Assembly (NCBI RefSeq): GCF_003751225.1
Contig: NZ_RJKE01000001.1
Coordinates: forward strand, 2,542,001-2,606,000
Length of the DNA: 64,000 nucleotides
Source of the DNA: Actinocorallia herbida
GTDB lineage: Bacteria; Actinomycetota; Actinomycetes; Streptosporangiales; Streptosporangiaceae
Reading direction: 5' to 3'
The position numbers were made by a program, and so were the translations under genes. The notes below the pieces were generated by a model, which saw only the letters and a list, made by a program, of their open reading frames with translations, was not told where the DNA came from and made no database searches. Shown here one piece after another: positions 7,632 to 15,502 of the stretch (its first letter is position 1; every line of letters starts with the position of its first letter).

Positions 7632-8829
7632 AGACCTTTCCTCCCTTCATGACGAACTTGACCTGCTGGGTGACGGTGATGTCCGCGAGCGGGTCACCGG
7701 GGACGCCGATGATGTCGGCGAGCAGCCCCTCCGCGAGCCGGCCCCGGTCGGTGACGCCGAGGAGTTCGGCGGCCCTGACCGTCGCGGCCCGCAGGACCGC
7801 GAGTTCCGACATCCCGCGCGTGGTGAGCGCGACGAGCTCGCTCGCGTTCTTGCCGTGCGGGATGGCGGGCGCGTCGGTGCCGACCGCGATCTTGACGCCC
7901 GCCTCGATGGCCTTGCGCACCGATTCGCGGGCGCGCGGGAACATCTCGGCGGCCTTGGCCTTGAGCTCCGGCGCGGCCTTGGAGACGTCCATGCCGTCGG
8001 CGAGGAACGTGGTCGGCACCAGCCAGGTGCCGCGCTCCAGCATCAGCTCGATCGTCTCGTCGTCGATGAGGAAGCCGTGCTCGATGCAGTCGATCCCGGC
8101 GAGCACCGCGTTCTTCACCGCGCCCGCGCCGTGCGTGTGCGCGGCGACCTTGAGCCCGCGCCGGTGCGCCTCGTCGACGATCGCGCGCAGCTCCTCGTCC
8201 GAATAGTGCTGCGCGCCCGGCAGGCCGGTGTGCGACATGACGCCGCCGGAGCAGCACACCTTGATGAGCTGCGCCCCGTGCTTGATCTGGTACCTGACGG
8301 CCTTGCGCACCTCGTCCACGCCGTTGGCGATGCCCTCCTCCAAGGTGAGGGGCATGATGCCGGGCGCGAACGCGGCGAACATCGTCGGGTCGAGGTGGCC
8401 GCCGGTCGGGGTGATCGCGTGCCCGGCCGGAACGATCCTGGGCCCGTCGATCCAGCCCGCGTCGATCGCCTTGGCGAGCGCGACGTCGAGGAGGTACCCG
8501 CCGGTCTTGACGAACAGGCCGAGGTTCCGGACCGTCGTGAACCCGGCCCGCAGGGTGCGGCGGGCGTTCCCGACGGCCCGCAGCATCCGCAGGGGAGGGT
8601 CGTCCTGGACGGGCGAGTACGCGACGGTCTCGCCGCGCCCGCCCATCAGCAGGTTGACCTCCATGTCCATGAGGCCGGGCAGCAGGATCAGATCGCCGAG
8701 ATCGATGACCTCGCCCTCGGGCGCGCCCCCGATCCCGGCGATCCGGTCGCCGTCGACCCTGACGATCCCGGGCCGGACGATCTCGCCGGTGTCCAGGTCG
8801 AGCAGGCCCGCCGCCTTCAGGGTGAGCAT
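7621..8829 (-). CDS. Metal-dependent amidohydrolase lacking the N-terminal HxH motif
   Basis: A 402-residue imidazolonepropionase/Xaa-Pro-dipeptidase-like amidohydrolase. Landmarks are the N-terminal beta-sandwich with GEIVRPGIVRVDGDRIAGIG, then LILLPGLMDMEVNLLMGG, the lysine segment LIKVCCSGGVMS, VAAHTHGAGAV, DCIEHGFLID, and GTDAPAIPHGKN with the C-terminal metal/catalytic Asp. The first-strand metal ligands, normally HxH after PGLID, read MEVN here, so the alpha-metal site is altered. The ATG at 8829 overlaps the upstream stop (ATGA). A hydrolase acting on an amide, lactone or cyclic imide intermediate would fit, but the changed site makes the reaction uncertain. Confidence 0.85.
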   Translation of the reverse strand: MLTLKAAGLLDLDTGEIVRPGIVRVDGDRIAGIGGAPEGEVIDLGDLILLPGLMDMEVNLLMGGRGETVAYSPVQDDPPLRMLRAVGNARRTLRAGFTTVRNLGLFVKTGGYLLDVALAKAIDAGWIDGPRIVPAGHAITPTGGHLDPTMFAAFAPGIMPLTLEEGIANGVDEVRKAVRYQIKHGAQLIKVCCSGGVMSHTGLPGAQHYSDEELRAIVDEAHRRGLKVAAHTHGAGAVKNAVLAGIDCIEHGFLIDDETIELMLERGTWLVPTTFLADGMDVSKAAPELKAKAAEMFPRARESVRKAIEAGVKIAVGTDAPAIPHGKNASELVALTTRGMSELAVLRAATVRAAELLGVTDRGRLAEGLLADIIGVPGDPLADITVTQQVKFVMKGGKVFAG

Positions 8830-9152
8830 CAGAAGCCCGGTTCCACGAGGAGGTCGAGGTAGGCCGCGCCGCTGTCGGGGACGCGGGGCTGGCTCCAGCA
8901 CTCCACGGGGAAGGAGACCATGACGACGGACTGAAGCAGATGCATCAGCGTCCGGACGTCCTCGGGCAGGTCCGTGAAGTCGTGCTTGTCGCAGTGGTCG
9001 AGCGCGGCCTCGAGACGGGGCATGGCCGCGTCGTAGAGGGCCTGCATCTCGTCCATCGAGGACGCGAGGCGCTTGGCGTAGCGCTCGGGCTCGGTGGGCA
9101 GGGCCCAGTCCTGGAAGGACTCCAGATCGGCGAACTCAGCGGGCAGCGGCAT
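8829..9152 (-). CDS. Small conserved-looking protein of unknown function
   Basis: A 107-residue, acidic, mostly helical protein (AEFADLESFQDWALPTEPE, SMDEMQALYDAAMPRLEAAL, LPEDVRTLMHLLQSVVMVS). No catalytic motif or signal peptide is recognised. The gene overlaps the Rieske gene by 17 bp upstream and the amidohydrolase by 4 bp downstream, so it is made together with the two enzymes. It may be an accessory or assembly protein for the oxygenase; this rests on position only. Confidence 0.75.
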   Translation of the reverse strand: MPLPAEFADLESFQDWALPTEPERYAKRLASSMDEMQALYDAAMPRLEAALDHCDKHDFTDLPEDVRTLMHLLQSVVMVSFPVECWSQPRVPDSGAAYLDLLVEPGF

Positions 9153-10407
9153 CGCGGTACTCCTCGACCTTGTCGGCGACGACCTTGTGCAGGTGGCGGA
9201 GCAGCAGCTCCTGGTCGCACAGCGGGAATTCGGTGACGGTCCTGGTGGCGATCATCGTCTGGGTCGCCTCCAGGGTGTTGGCGTCCTGCAGCGCGTACTC
9301 CTTGAAGGTGACCGCGGCCAGCTCCTGGGCCATGCGCTCGCGGGCGTTCTTCGGCGGCACGAAGTACAGGTTCGCCTCGAAGATGTGCCGGTCCACGGCG
9401 GTCGGCCAGTAGTGGTAGGTCAGGTACCAGCCGGGCGCCCAGAACAGCAGGGTGAAGTTGGGGAAGATCTCGAACGAGTCGGTGCCCCACGCGCGGTGCT
9501 TGGCCGGGTTGATCCCGGCGGGCAGCTCGGCCGGGTCGAGGCCGTCGATCGCGGGCCGGTCCCACGGGCCGAACAGGCCGCTGCGCAGCGCCCGCTCGAT
9601 CGGCTTGACCATGCTCGGGTCCTTCGGCGGCGCCATGCCGCCCCAGGAGGAGATCATCGAGTGCGGGCTGTACAGCTCGTAGTGCAGCGCCTCGAACCCG
9701 TAGCCGAGCAGCTTGTCGGCCTCGTCCTTGGTCGCCTGCTTCTGGTGCAGGACGGGCGCGTGGTAGAACTCGGCGAACGCGTCGATGAACAGCTTCCAGT
9801 TGGAGCCGATCTCGGCCTTGTAGGTGTAGACCTCGGTCATCTCGTGGAACGGGTAGCCCTCGAGGCCCGTCGCCATCTCGCCGAGGTACTCCGTCAGGGT
9901 CTCCTGCGGGTCCAGGTTGACGAAGACGAACCCTTCCCAGACGTCGCAGGCCACCTCCTTCAGGCCGAAGTCCTTCTTGTCCAGGTCGAAGAACTCGCCC
10001 TCCTGCTGGACGAACGTCAGCTCGCCTTCGAGGCTGTAGCGCCAGGCGTGGTACTTGCAGGTGAACTGACGGCAGGTGCCGGAGACCTCCTCATTGGGAT
10101 AGTCGTTCCACACCAGCTTGTTGCCGCGGTGCCGGCAGACGTTGTGGAAGGCCCTGACCTTCTTGTCGGCGCCCCGCACGATGATGAGGGACGTCCCGGC
10201 GGCGGCCAGTTCCTTGGTGAAGTAGTTCCCGGTGCGCGGGATCCGCTCGACGCGGCCGACGTTCAGCCAGGTCCGCTTGAAGATCGCGGCGCGCTCGTCC
10301 TCGTAGAACGCGGGGTCGATCGAGTCGGTGTAGTCGACCGGAGCGGTCCCGAGTTCGGGGTACTGCTCCGTCCAGCTCCCCGCCGGGGGCTTGGCGAAAT
10401 GGGGCAC
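9136..10407 (-). CDS. Rieske non-heme iron oxygenase, large subunit
   Basis: A protein of 423 residues from a GTG at 10407, preceded by GAAAGG. The Rieske [2Fe-2S] ligands are Cys91-x-His93 (VCRHRG) and Cys117-x2-His120 (CKYHAW). The mononuclear iron site shows His216 and His221 in EFYHAPVLH, with the bridging acid in IDAFAEF. This is the ring-hydroxylating oxygenase alpha-subunit architecture, using electrons from a ferredoxin/reductase that is not encoded nearby. It is the second gene of the operon, 11 bp after the CMD-family gene. Hydroxylation or demethylation of an aromatic or polycyclic substrate is inferred; the product is unknown. A second, distinct Rieske protein lies at 50694-51899. 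Confidence 0.93.
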   Translation of the reverse strand: MPHFAKPPAGSWTEQYPELGTAPVDYTDSIDPAFYEDERAAIFKRTWLNVGRVERIPRTGNYFTKELAAAGTSLIIVRGADKKVRAFHNVCRHRGNKLVWNDYPNEEVSGTCRQFTCKYHAWRYSLEGELTFVQQEGEFFDLDKKDFGLKEVACDVWEGFVFVNLDPQETLTEYLGEMATGLEGYPFHEMTEVYTYKAEIGSNWKLFIDAFAEFYHAPVLHQKQATKDEADKLLGYGFEALHYELYSPHSMISSWGGMAPPKDPSMVKPIERALRSGLFGPWDRPAIDGLDPAELPAGINPAKHRAWGTDSFEIFPNFTLLFWAPGWYLTYHYWPTAVDRHIFEANLYFVPPKNARERMAQELAAVTFKEYALQDANTLEATQTMIATRTVTEFPLCDQELLLRHLHKVVADKVEEYRDAAAR

Positions 10408-10418
10408 GGTGAGGCCTT

Positions 10419-10952
10419 TCAGTGGTGGAGGTCGGGGTCCAGGCCGAAGGTGTTGAACGCCATGGCCAGCAGGCAGTAGGCGCCGATGGTGAAGACGAGG
10501 TCCATGAGCTGGTGCTCCGACAGGTGCTCGCCGAGGGCGGCCCAGGTCTCGTCGGTCAGGGCCGAGCCGTCGTCGAGTTCGTCGACCGCGCGCAGGACGA
10601 GGAGGTCCAGCGGGTCGGCGGCCTCGCCGCGCCCGGCCGCCTCGATCTCCGCGTCCGTCAGTCCGGCCTGACGGGCCAGCTCGGTGTGGTGCACCCACTC
10701 GAACACGCAGTCGCGGCGGCGCGCGACCCGCAGGATCGCCAGCTCCCGCAGCCGCGCCGGGAGGGTCGAGTGGATCAGCAGATGGGTGTTGAAGGTGAGG
10801 AACCGCCGCGCGAGCGCGGGGTGCCGCACGAGCGTGGCGAGCGCGGCGCCGACGTCGGCACGCTCGCGCCTGCCTTCGGGCATCAGGGAGGAGACGGCTT
10901 TGCGCTCCTGGTCGCCCCACTCTTCTGCCGTGATCGGCGGAAGGCGCGTCAT
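10419..10952 (-). CDS. Carboxymuconolactone decarboxylase (AhpD-like) family protein
   Basis: A 177-residue all-helical CMD-domain protein. The family core is present: LPARLRELAILRVARRRDCVFEW with the Glu of ELAIL, then VHHTELARQAGLTDAEIEA, including the EWVHH proton-relay residues. Only one Cys precedes the motif, so an AhpD-type CxxC peroxidase is not supported. Family roles include gamma-lactone decarboxylation and peroxide defence. It is the promoter-proximal gene of the Rieske operon. The ATG at 10952 faces the divergent transporter operon across 331 bp. Confidence 0.88.
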   Translation of the reverse strand: MTRLPPITAEEWGDQERKAVSSLMPEGRRERADVGAALATLVRHPALARRFLTFNTHLLIHSTLPARLRELAILRVARRRDCVFEWVHHTELARQAGLTDAEIEAAGRGEAADPLDLLVLRAVDELDDGSALTDETWAALGEHLSEHQLMDLVFTIGAYCLLAMAFNTFGLDPDLHH

Positions 10953-10972
10953 GGTTCCTCGCTCTCGTTGAG

Positions 10973-10987
10973 GAGAATCGCATTCTC
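10973..10987. promoter_or_regulatory. Palindromic operator candidate near the Rieske operon start
   Basis: GAGAAT-CGC-ATTCTC, a perfect 6-3-6 inverted repeat 20 bp upstream of the CMD gene start, in the divergent intergenic region. TTCTCACTTAC continues from it and recurs as TTCTCGCTTAC on the opposite strand near 11096-11106. Confidence 0.6.
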
Positions 10988-11082
10988 ACTTACGAGCACA
11001 AGATTTCCACGATTTGGGTCCCGGAGTCAATGCGGGGACAGGAGTCAACCGCCACCGGTGCGGGAAGAACCCTGGCCAGAGC

Positions 11083-11097
11083 GAATGGTTGATTCTC
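11083..11097. promoter_or_regulatory. Second, imperfect related operator-like site
   Basis: GAATGGTTGATTCTC; read on the minus strand, GAGAATCAACCATTC resembles the palindrome at 10973-10987, in opposite orientation and on the transporter side of the divergent region. The rest of 10953-11283 holds no gene. Confidence 0.4.
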
Positions 11098-11283
11098 TGT
11101 AAGCGAGAAGCTAGTTTCCTCTCACCGGTAGGAGCGTGATCCACCGGGCACCCCGCGGCAGGCCACCGCGTCCACCCAGCAGTTGTCGGGGGAGAGTACG
11201 AGGAGGAATCCGTTGAAACCGCATGAGACCCGCGCCGCGCCCCATGGGGCCGCCGGCGCCGGCGAGAGACCGAGAGACCTCCG

Positions 11284-13410
11284 GTGATCGACGAGCTCCT
11301 GATCTTCGGGGTCGTCGGCCTGAGCACCGCCGCGATCTACGCGGTCATCGGCAGCGGCCTGGTGCTCACCTACACCACCACGGGCGTCTTCAACTTCGCG
11401 CACGGCGCGGCGGGCATGCTGTCGGCCTTCGCCTACTGGCAGCTGTCGGTCGGCTGGGGAGTGCCAGTCCCGCTCGCGCTCGCCCTGGTGCTGCTGGTGC
11501 TGGCGCCGCTGTTCGGCCTCGCCGTCGAGAAGTTCGTCCTCCGCCCGGTGCAGGCACTCGGTGAGGCCGAACGGCTGGTCATGACCGTCGCGCTGCTCAG
11601 CGGCCTCATCGCCGCCGCGCGCTGGATCTGGGACCCCAACGAGCCGCGGCCCCTGCCGACGTTCTTCGCCGACGCGGAGCCGATCCACCTCGGCCCCGCC
11701 ACCGTCACCTGGCACCAGGCGACGACCATGCTCGTCGCGATCGCCGTCGCGATCGGCCTGCGCGTCCTGCTGTTCGGCACTCGGGTCGGCGCGGAGATGC
11801 GCGCGACCGTCGACGACCGGGCCCTGGTCGGGCTCACCGGAGCCGACCCGCAGCGCGCGGGCCGGGTCGCGTGGGTCCTCGGCACCCAGCTCGCCGCGGT
11901 CGGCGGCATCCTCATCGCGCCGACCGTCGCGCTGGACGCCGCCCAGCTGTCCCTGCTCATCGTCAGCGCCTACACCGCGGCGATCTTCGGACGGCTGCGC
12001 AGCCTCCCGCTCACGTTCGTCGGCGCGATCGTCGTCGGCTGCTCGGAGAGCTACCTGACGGGCTTCCTGCCGCAGAACGACTACCTGCCGGGCCTGCGGC
12101 TCGCCGCTCCCGCACTCCTGCTGTTCCTCGCGCTGCTGGTGTTCCCGCAGCGGCGGCTGCACGGCGGCGACCGGCGGGCCAGGCGCGTCCCGGAACCGAC
12201 CATGCGCGGCACGCTGGTGTTCGCCGGCGCCGTCGTGGTGTTCGGCGTGCTCCTCGCGAGCATCCTGAACCCCTCGGAACTCGTCAGCTACGGGCCGATG
12301 TTCTCCCTCGGCATCGTCGCGCTGTCCTTCGTGCCGCTCGCCGGATACGCGGGCCAGATCTCGCTCTGCCAGCTCAGCATGGCGGGCATCGGCGCGATCG
12401 TCTGGGCGCACCTGGGGGCCGACGGGCAGCCGTGGGCGCTGGTGGTCGCCGTGGCCGTCGCGGCGCTCGCCGGGGCGCTCGTCGCCATTCCCGCACTGCG
12501 GCTCTCGGGCGTGTATCTAGCGCTGGGCACGTCCGCGTTCGCAGTGGTCCTCGACCGGTGGATCTTCAGCATGCCGTCGTTCGAGGTGCTCGGTATCCGG
12601 ATCGCGTTCTTCGACCAGGGCGCCGTGAACGTCGCGGGGCCCACGCTGTTCGGCTTCACCCTCGACACCGAGTCCGAACTGCTCATCCTCGCCGCGATCG
12701 CGCTCGCGCTCACCTCGATCGGGGTCGCCGGGCTGCGGCGCGGCAGGTTCGGACGGCGGCTCATCGCGCTGCGCGACAGCGAGGCCGCCTACGCGACCCT
12801 CGGCGGCAACCTGCTGGCCGCCCGGGTCGGCGTGTTCGCGCTCGCCGCGGGCATCGCCGGACTCGGCGGCGCCCTCTACGGGATGCAGCAGCGGGCCGTC
12901 ACCCCGGAGCAGTTCTCGTTCACCGCGGGGCTCCCGCTGTTCCTCGTCGCGGTGATCGCCGGACTCGGATCGGTCGGGGCCGGGCTGTTCACCGGCGTCG
13001 CGTTCCTCGGCCCGATGCACGGCCTGGCGCTGCTCGGGCCCTGGGCGTCCAACGTGCTGTCGCTGCTGCCCAGCCTCGCCGGGCTCGGCCTCGCGCGCAG
13101 CCCCGACGGCATCATCGGCGGCTTCCGCGAGCAGTGGGCGCCGCTCGGCCGCGACCGCGTCGCGCTCCCGCTGCTCCTCGCCGCCCTCGCGGGCGCCTGG
13201 GGGCTGCGGCTCGGCGACGTCGTCGGCGGGTGGGGCTTCACGCTCATCGCGCTCGTCGCCGCGCTGCTGCTGCGCACCTGGGCCGCCGCGCGGGAGACCG
13301 CGCGGAACGTGCCCGCGACCCCTGAGATCCCCGTCGAATGGTGGGGACTGCGCCGTCCGTGGCGCGCCGAGGACGAGGAGGTGCTGGCCCGTGGCGTCGC
13401 TGGAGGTTAG
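11284..13410 (+). CDS. Fused LivH-LivM branched-chain-type ABC permease
   Basis: A 708-residue integral membrane protein that joins two permeases usually made separately. Residues 1 to about 300 are LivH-like (GLVLTYTTTGVFNFAHGA, then the EAA-like loop GLTGADPQRAGRVAWVLG). About 310-660 are LivM-like (GYAGQISLCQLSMAGIGA, ALRLSGVYLALGTSAFA, LRDSEAAYATLGGN). The GTG at 11284 is the first gene of the plus-strand operon and overlaps livG by 20 bp. HAAT-family importers take up branched amino acids, amides, aromatic acids and similar organic acids. No periplasmic binding protein gene is present in the window, which is unusual for this transporter type. Uptake of the island's substrate is inferred from position. 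Confidence 0.92.
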   Translation: MIDELLIFGVVGLSTAAIYAVIGSGLVLTYTTTGVFNFAHGAAGMLSAFAYWQLSVGWGVPVPLALALVLLVLAPLFGLAVEKFVLRPVQALGEAERLVMTVALLSGLIAAARWIWDPNEPRPLPTFFADAEPIHLGPATVTWHQATTMLVAIAVAIGLRVLLFGTRVGAEMRATVDDRALVGLTGADPQRAGRVAWVLGTQLAAVGGILIAPTVALDAAQLSLLIVSAYTAAIFGRLRSLPLTFVGAIVVGCSESYLTGFLPQNDYLPGLRLAAPALLLFLALLVFPQRRLHGGDRRARRVPEPTMRGTLVFAGAVVVFGVLLASILNPSELVSYGPMFSLGIVALSFVPLAGYAGQISLCQLSMAGIGAIVWAHLGADGQPWALVVAVAVAALAGALVAIPALRLSGVYLALGTSAFAVVLDRWIFSMPSFEVLGIRIAFFDQGAVNVAGPTLFGFTLDTESELLILAAIALALTSIGVAGLRRGRFGRRLIALRDSEAAYATLGGNLLAARVGVFALAAGIAGLGGALYGMQQRAVTPEQFSFTAGLPLFLVAVIAGLGSVGAGLFTGVAFLGPMHGLALLGPWASNVLSLLPSLAGLGLARSPDGIIGGFREQWAPLGRDRVALPLLLAALAGAWGLRLGDVVGGWGFTLIALVAALLLRTWAAARETARNVPATPEIPVEWWGLRRPWRAEDEEVLARGVAGG

Positions 13411-14101
13411 CGGAGTGACCGTCGCGTTCGGCGGCCACCGCGCGCTGGACGGGGTCGCGATGACGGCCGAGGAAGGGCACGTCACCGGCCTCATCGGACC
13501 GAACGGGGCGGGCAAGAGCACCCTGTTCGACGTCGTGTCCGGACTGCGCAGGCCGTCGGCCGGGCGGGTCTCGCTCGGCGGCAGGGACGTGACCGGGCTC
13601 GGGCCCTCGCGACGGGCCAGGCGCGGGCTCGCCCGGACGTTCCAGCGGCTCGAACTGTTCGGCCGGCTGAGCGTCCGGGACAACCTGCGCGTCGCCGCGG
13701 AACTAGGGCCGGAACGGCGCAAGGCCGACGCCGCCGTCACCGGCCTCATCGAGCGGCTCGGACTCGGCGCGGTCGCCGACGACCACGTCGACACCCTCCC
13801 GACCGGGCTCGCCCGGCTCGTCGAGGTCGGCCGGGCCCTCGCGGTGCGGCCGACCCTGCTCCTGCTGGACGAGCCGGCGGCCGGGCAGGACGCCGACGAG
13901 ACCGAGCGCTTCGCGGCGCTCCTCCGCTCGGTCGCCTCCGACGGCACCGCGGTCGTCCTGGTCGAGCACGACATGGGCCTCGTCATGTCCGTCTGCGACC
14001 GGGTCCACGTGCTGGACCTCGGCAAGATCATCGCGGCCGGGACGCCCGAGGAGATCCGCCGCGACGAGCTGGTACTCGCCGCCTATCTGGGGGACGCATG
14101 A
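13391..14101 (+). CDS. livG: ABC transporter ATP-binding protein (LivG-type)
   Basis: A 236-residue nucleotide-binding subunit. Walker A is GPNGAGKST at 36-44, the Q-loop region is ARTFQRLELFG, Walker B is LLLLDEPAAGQD and the H-loop lies in VEHDMGLVM. The signature normally reading LSGGQ is LPTGLARLVEVGRAL, a clear deviation that could lower or make asymmetric its ATPase activity, as in heterodimeric ABC ATPases with one degenerate site. The GTG at 13391 overlaps the permease, and the gene overlaps livF by ATGA. It works with LivF and the fused permease. Confidence 0.92.
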   Translation: MASLEVSGVTVAFGGHRALDGVAMTAEEGHVTGLIGPNGAGKSTLFDVVSGLRRPSAGRVSLGGRDVTGLGPSRRARRGLARTFQRLELFGRLSVRDNLRVAAELGPERRKADAAVTGLIERLGLGAVADDHVDTLPTGLARLVEVGRALAVRPTLLLLDEPAAGQDADETERFAALLRSVASDGTAVVLVEHDMGLVMSVCDRVHVLDLGKIIAAGTPEEIRRDELVLAAYLGDA

Positions 14102-14805
14102 GCGCGCTGCTGGAACTGCGCGGCGTCCGCGCCGCCTACGACAGGATCACCGTCCTGCACGGCGTCGACCTCACCGTCGGCCCCGGCCAGGTCGTCGCGC
14201 TGCTCGGGCCGAACGGCGCGGGCAAGACCACCACGCTGAAGGTCGCCGCCGGAATCCACCCGGCGTCGTCCGGCAGGCTCGTCCTCGGCGGCCGGGACGT
14301 CACCGGGGCCGCCCCGCGCGACCTCGCCCGCGCCGGGCTGTGCCTCATCCCGGAAGGCAGGGGAGTGTTCCCGAACCTCTCCGTCCGGGACAACCTCCTG
14401 ATGATGACCTTCACCGGGCGTGCCCGGGAGGAGATCGAGGAGATCGCCTTCACCCGCTTCCCCGTCCTGGCGAAGCGGGCCGGGCAGACCGCGGGCACCC
14501 TGTCCGGGGGCGAGCAGCAGATGCTCGCCCTCGCCCGCGGCCTCGCCACCGACCCCGCGGTGCTGCTGCTCGACGAACTGTCGATGGGCCTCGCGCCCCT
14601 CGTCGTCGCCCGGCTCTACGAGCAGGTCGCCGAGATCGCCGCCTCCGGCGTCGCGGTGCTCGTCGTCGAGCAGTTCGCCGCCGCGGTCCTCGGCATCGCC
14701 GACCACGCGGCGGTCCTCGTCCGCGGCCGGATCGAACGCCAGGGCAGCCCCGACGACGGCCTCCGCGCCGAACTCTCATCCCTCTACCTGGGGAGCGCCA
14801 CATGA
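14098..14805 (+). CDS. livF: ABC transporter ATP-binding protein (LivF-type)
   Basis: A 235-residue ATPase with Walker A GPNGAGKTT at 37-45, a canonical signature LSGGEQQMLALARGL, Walker B LLLDELSMGLAP and the H-loop in VLVVEQFAAAV (Gln in place of the common His, as usual in LivF proteins). The start codon overlaps the livG stop as ATGA and its own stop overlaps the next gene in the same way. It supplies the second nucleotide-binding subunit of the LivHM-LivG-LivF importer. Confidence 0.93.
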   Translation: MSALLELRGVRAAYDRITVLHGVDLTVGPGQVVALLGPNGAGKTTTLKVAAGIHPASSGRLVLGGRDVTGAAPRDLARAGLCLIPEGRGVFPNLSVRDNLLMMTFTGRAREEIEEIAFTRFPVLAKRAGQTAGTLSGGEQQMLALARGLATDPAVLLLDELSMGLAPLVVARLYEQVAEIAASGVAVLVVEQFAAAVLGIADHAAVLVRGRIERQGSPDDGLRAELSSLYLGSAT

Positions 14806-15164
14806 CCGACACCCAGCTGCCGAGCGCCGAATCGCGGGCCGACCGCTTCGCCCGCGAGATGGCCGAACTGAAGATCCCCGACCCCGCCGCGGGCCGCGCC
14901 GCGCTCTGGCTGCGCCTCGGCGGCGGCCTCATGGCGCTCGGCCTCGTGCTGGGCGCGGTGGGCTACCTCCTCGCCCACGGCACCACCGACCCCCTCGCCC
15001 AGCGCGACGCACTCGCGCTCGGCCTCGCCGGGGTGTCGGCCAGCGTCGTCGGCGCCGCCCTGTTCGTGCGCTACTCCCTCACCGGGTTCCTGCGGTTCTG
15101 GATGGCCCGGCAGTCCTTCGACCTGGCCCGGCTCACCGAAAGCCTCGGCGGGCCCCGCGACTAA
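14802..15164 (+). CDS. Small two-helix membrane protein, unknown
   Basis: A 120-residue protein. A charged N-terminal helix (ESRADRFAREMAELKIPDP) is followed by two probable membrane spans, LGGGLMALGLVLGAVGYLLA and LALGLAGVSASVVGAALFV, then SLTGFLRFWMARQSFDLARL. Its ATG overlaps the livF stop (ATGA), so it is translated with the transporter and may be an auxiliary membrane component. No named family is recognised. Confidence 0.75.
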   Translation: MTDTQLPSAESRADRFAREMAELKIPDPAAGRAALWLRLGGGLMALGLVLGAVGYLLAHGTTDPLAQRDALALGLAGVSASVVGAALFVRYSLTGFLRFWMARQSFDLARLTESLGGPRD

Positions 15165-15176
15165 AGGAGACGAACC

Positions 15177-15488
15177 ATGACAGCACCGCGCTCCGGCGAA
15201 CAGCTCGCCAGCACCGTGTGCGGCACCCGGGTGGTCGTCGTACGCGCCCCGGCCGACGCCTCCGGCGTCCTGGCCTGCGGCGGCAGCCCCATGGTGGCCG
15301 CGGCCTCCGCCGCGAAACCCGGCGCGCCCACCCCGGCGGGGCAGGCCGTGACGCTCCTCGGCAAGCGCTACACCGACGCCGCCGGGACCCTCGAACTGCT
15401 CTGCACGTCCGCCGGGACGGGCGAGCTGACCTACGACGGCGAGCCGCTCACGCTCAAGGCCGCCAAACCCCTTCCCGCCTCGGACTGA
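15177..15488 (+). CDS. Small Cys-containing protein, possibly desulforedoxin-like
   Basis: A 103-residue protein starting at the ATG at 15177 after an AAAGGAG site, 12 bp behind the small membrane protein. The segment CGTRVVVVRAP followed by VLACGGSPM resembles the N-terminal metal knuckle of desulfoferrodoxin/desulforedoxin (CGNxVEV, LxCCGxPM), but only two of the four Cys are kept, plus a third Cys in LELLCTSAG. The downstream half (GKRYTDAAGTLELL, GELTYDGEPLTL) is not recognised. Metal binding is therefore doubtful. It sits between a transporter and an amidohydrolase in one operon and may serve as a scaffold, carrier or electron-transfer part (speculative). Confidence 0.7.
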   Translation: MTAPRSGEQLASTVCGTRVVVVRAPADASGVLACGGSPMVAAASAAKPGAPTPAGQAVTLLGKRYTDAAGTLELLCTSAGTGELTYDGEPLTLKAAKPLPASD

Positions 15489-15502
15489 AAGGACTGATGG
15501 CC

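Noticed and set aside
10953-11283. Riboswitch or small RNA in the 331-bp divergent region
   Set aside because: Only short palindromes were found; no conserved riboswitch core or terminator-antiterminator pair was recognised.
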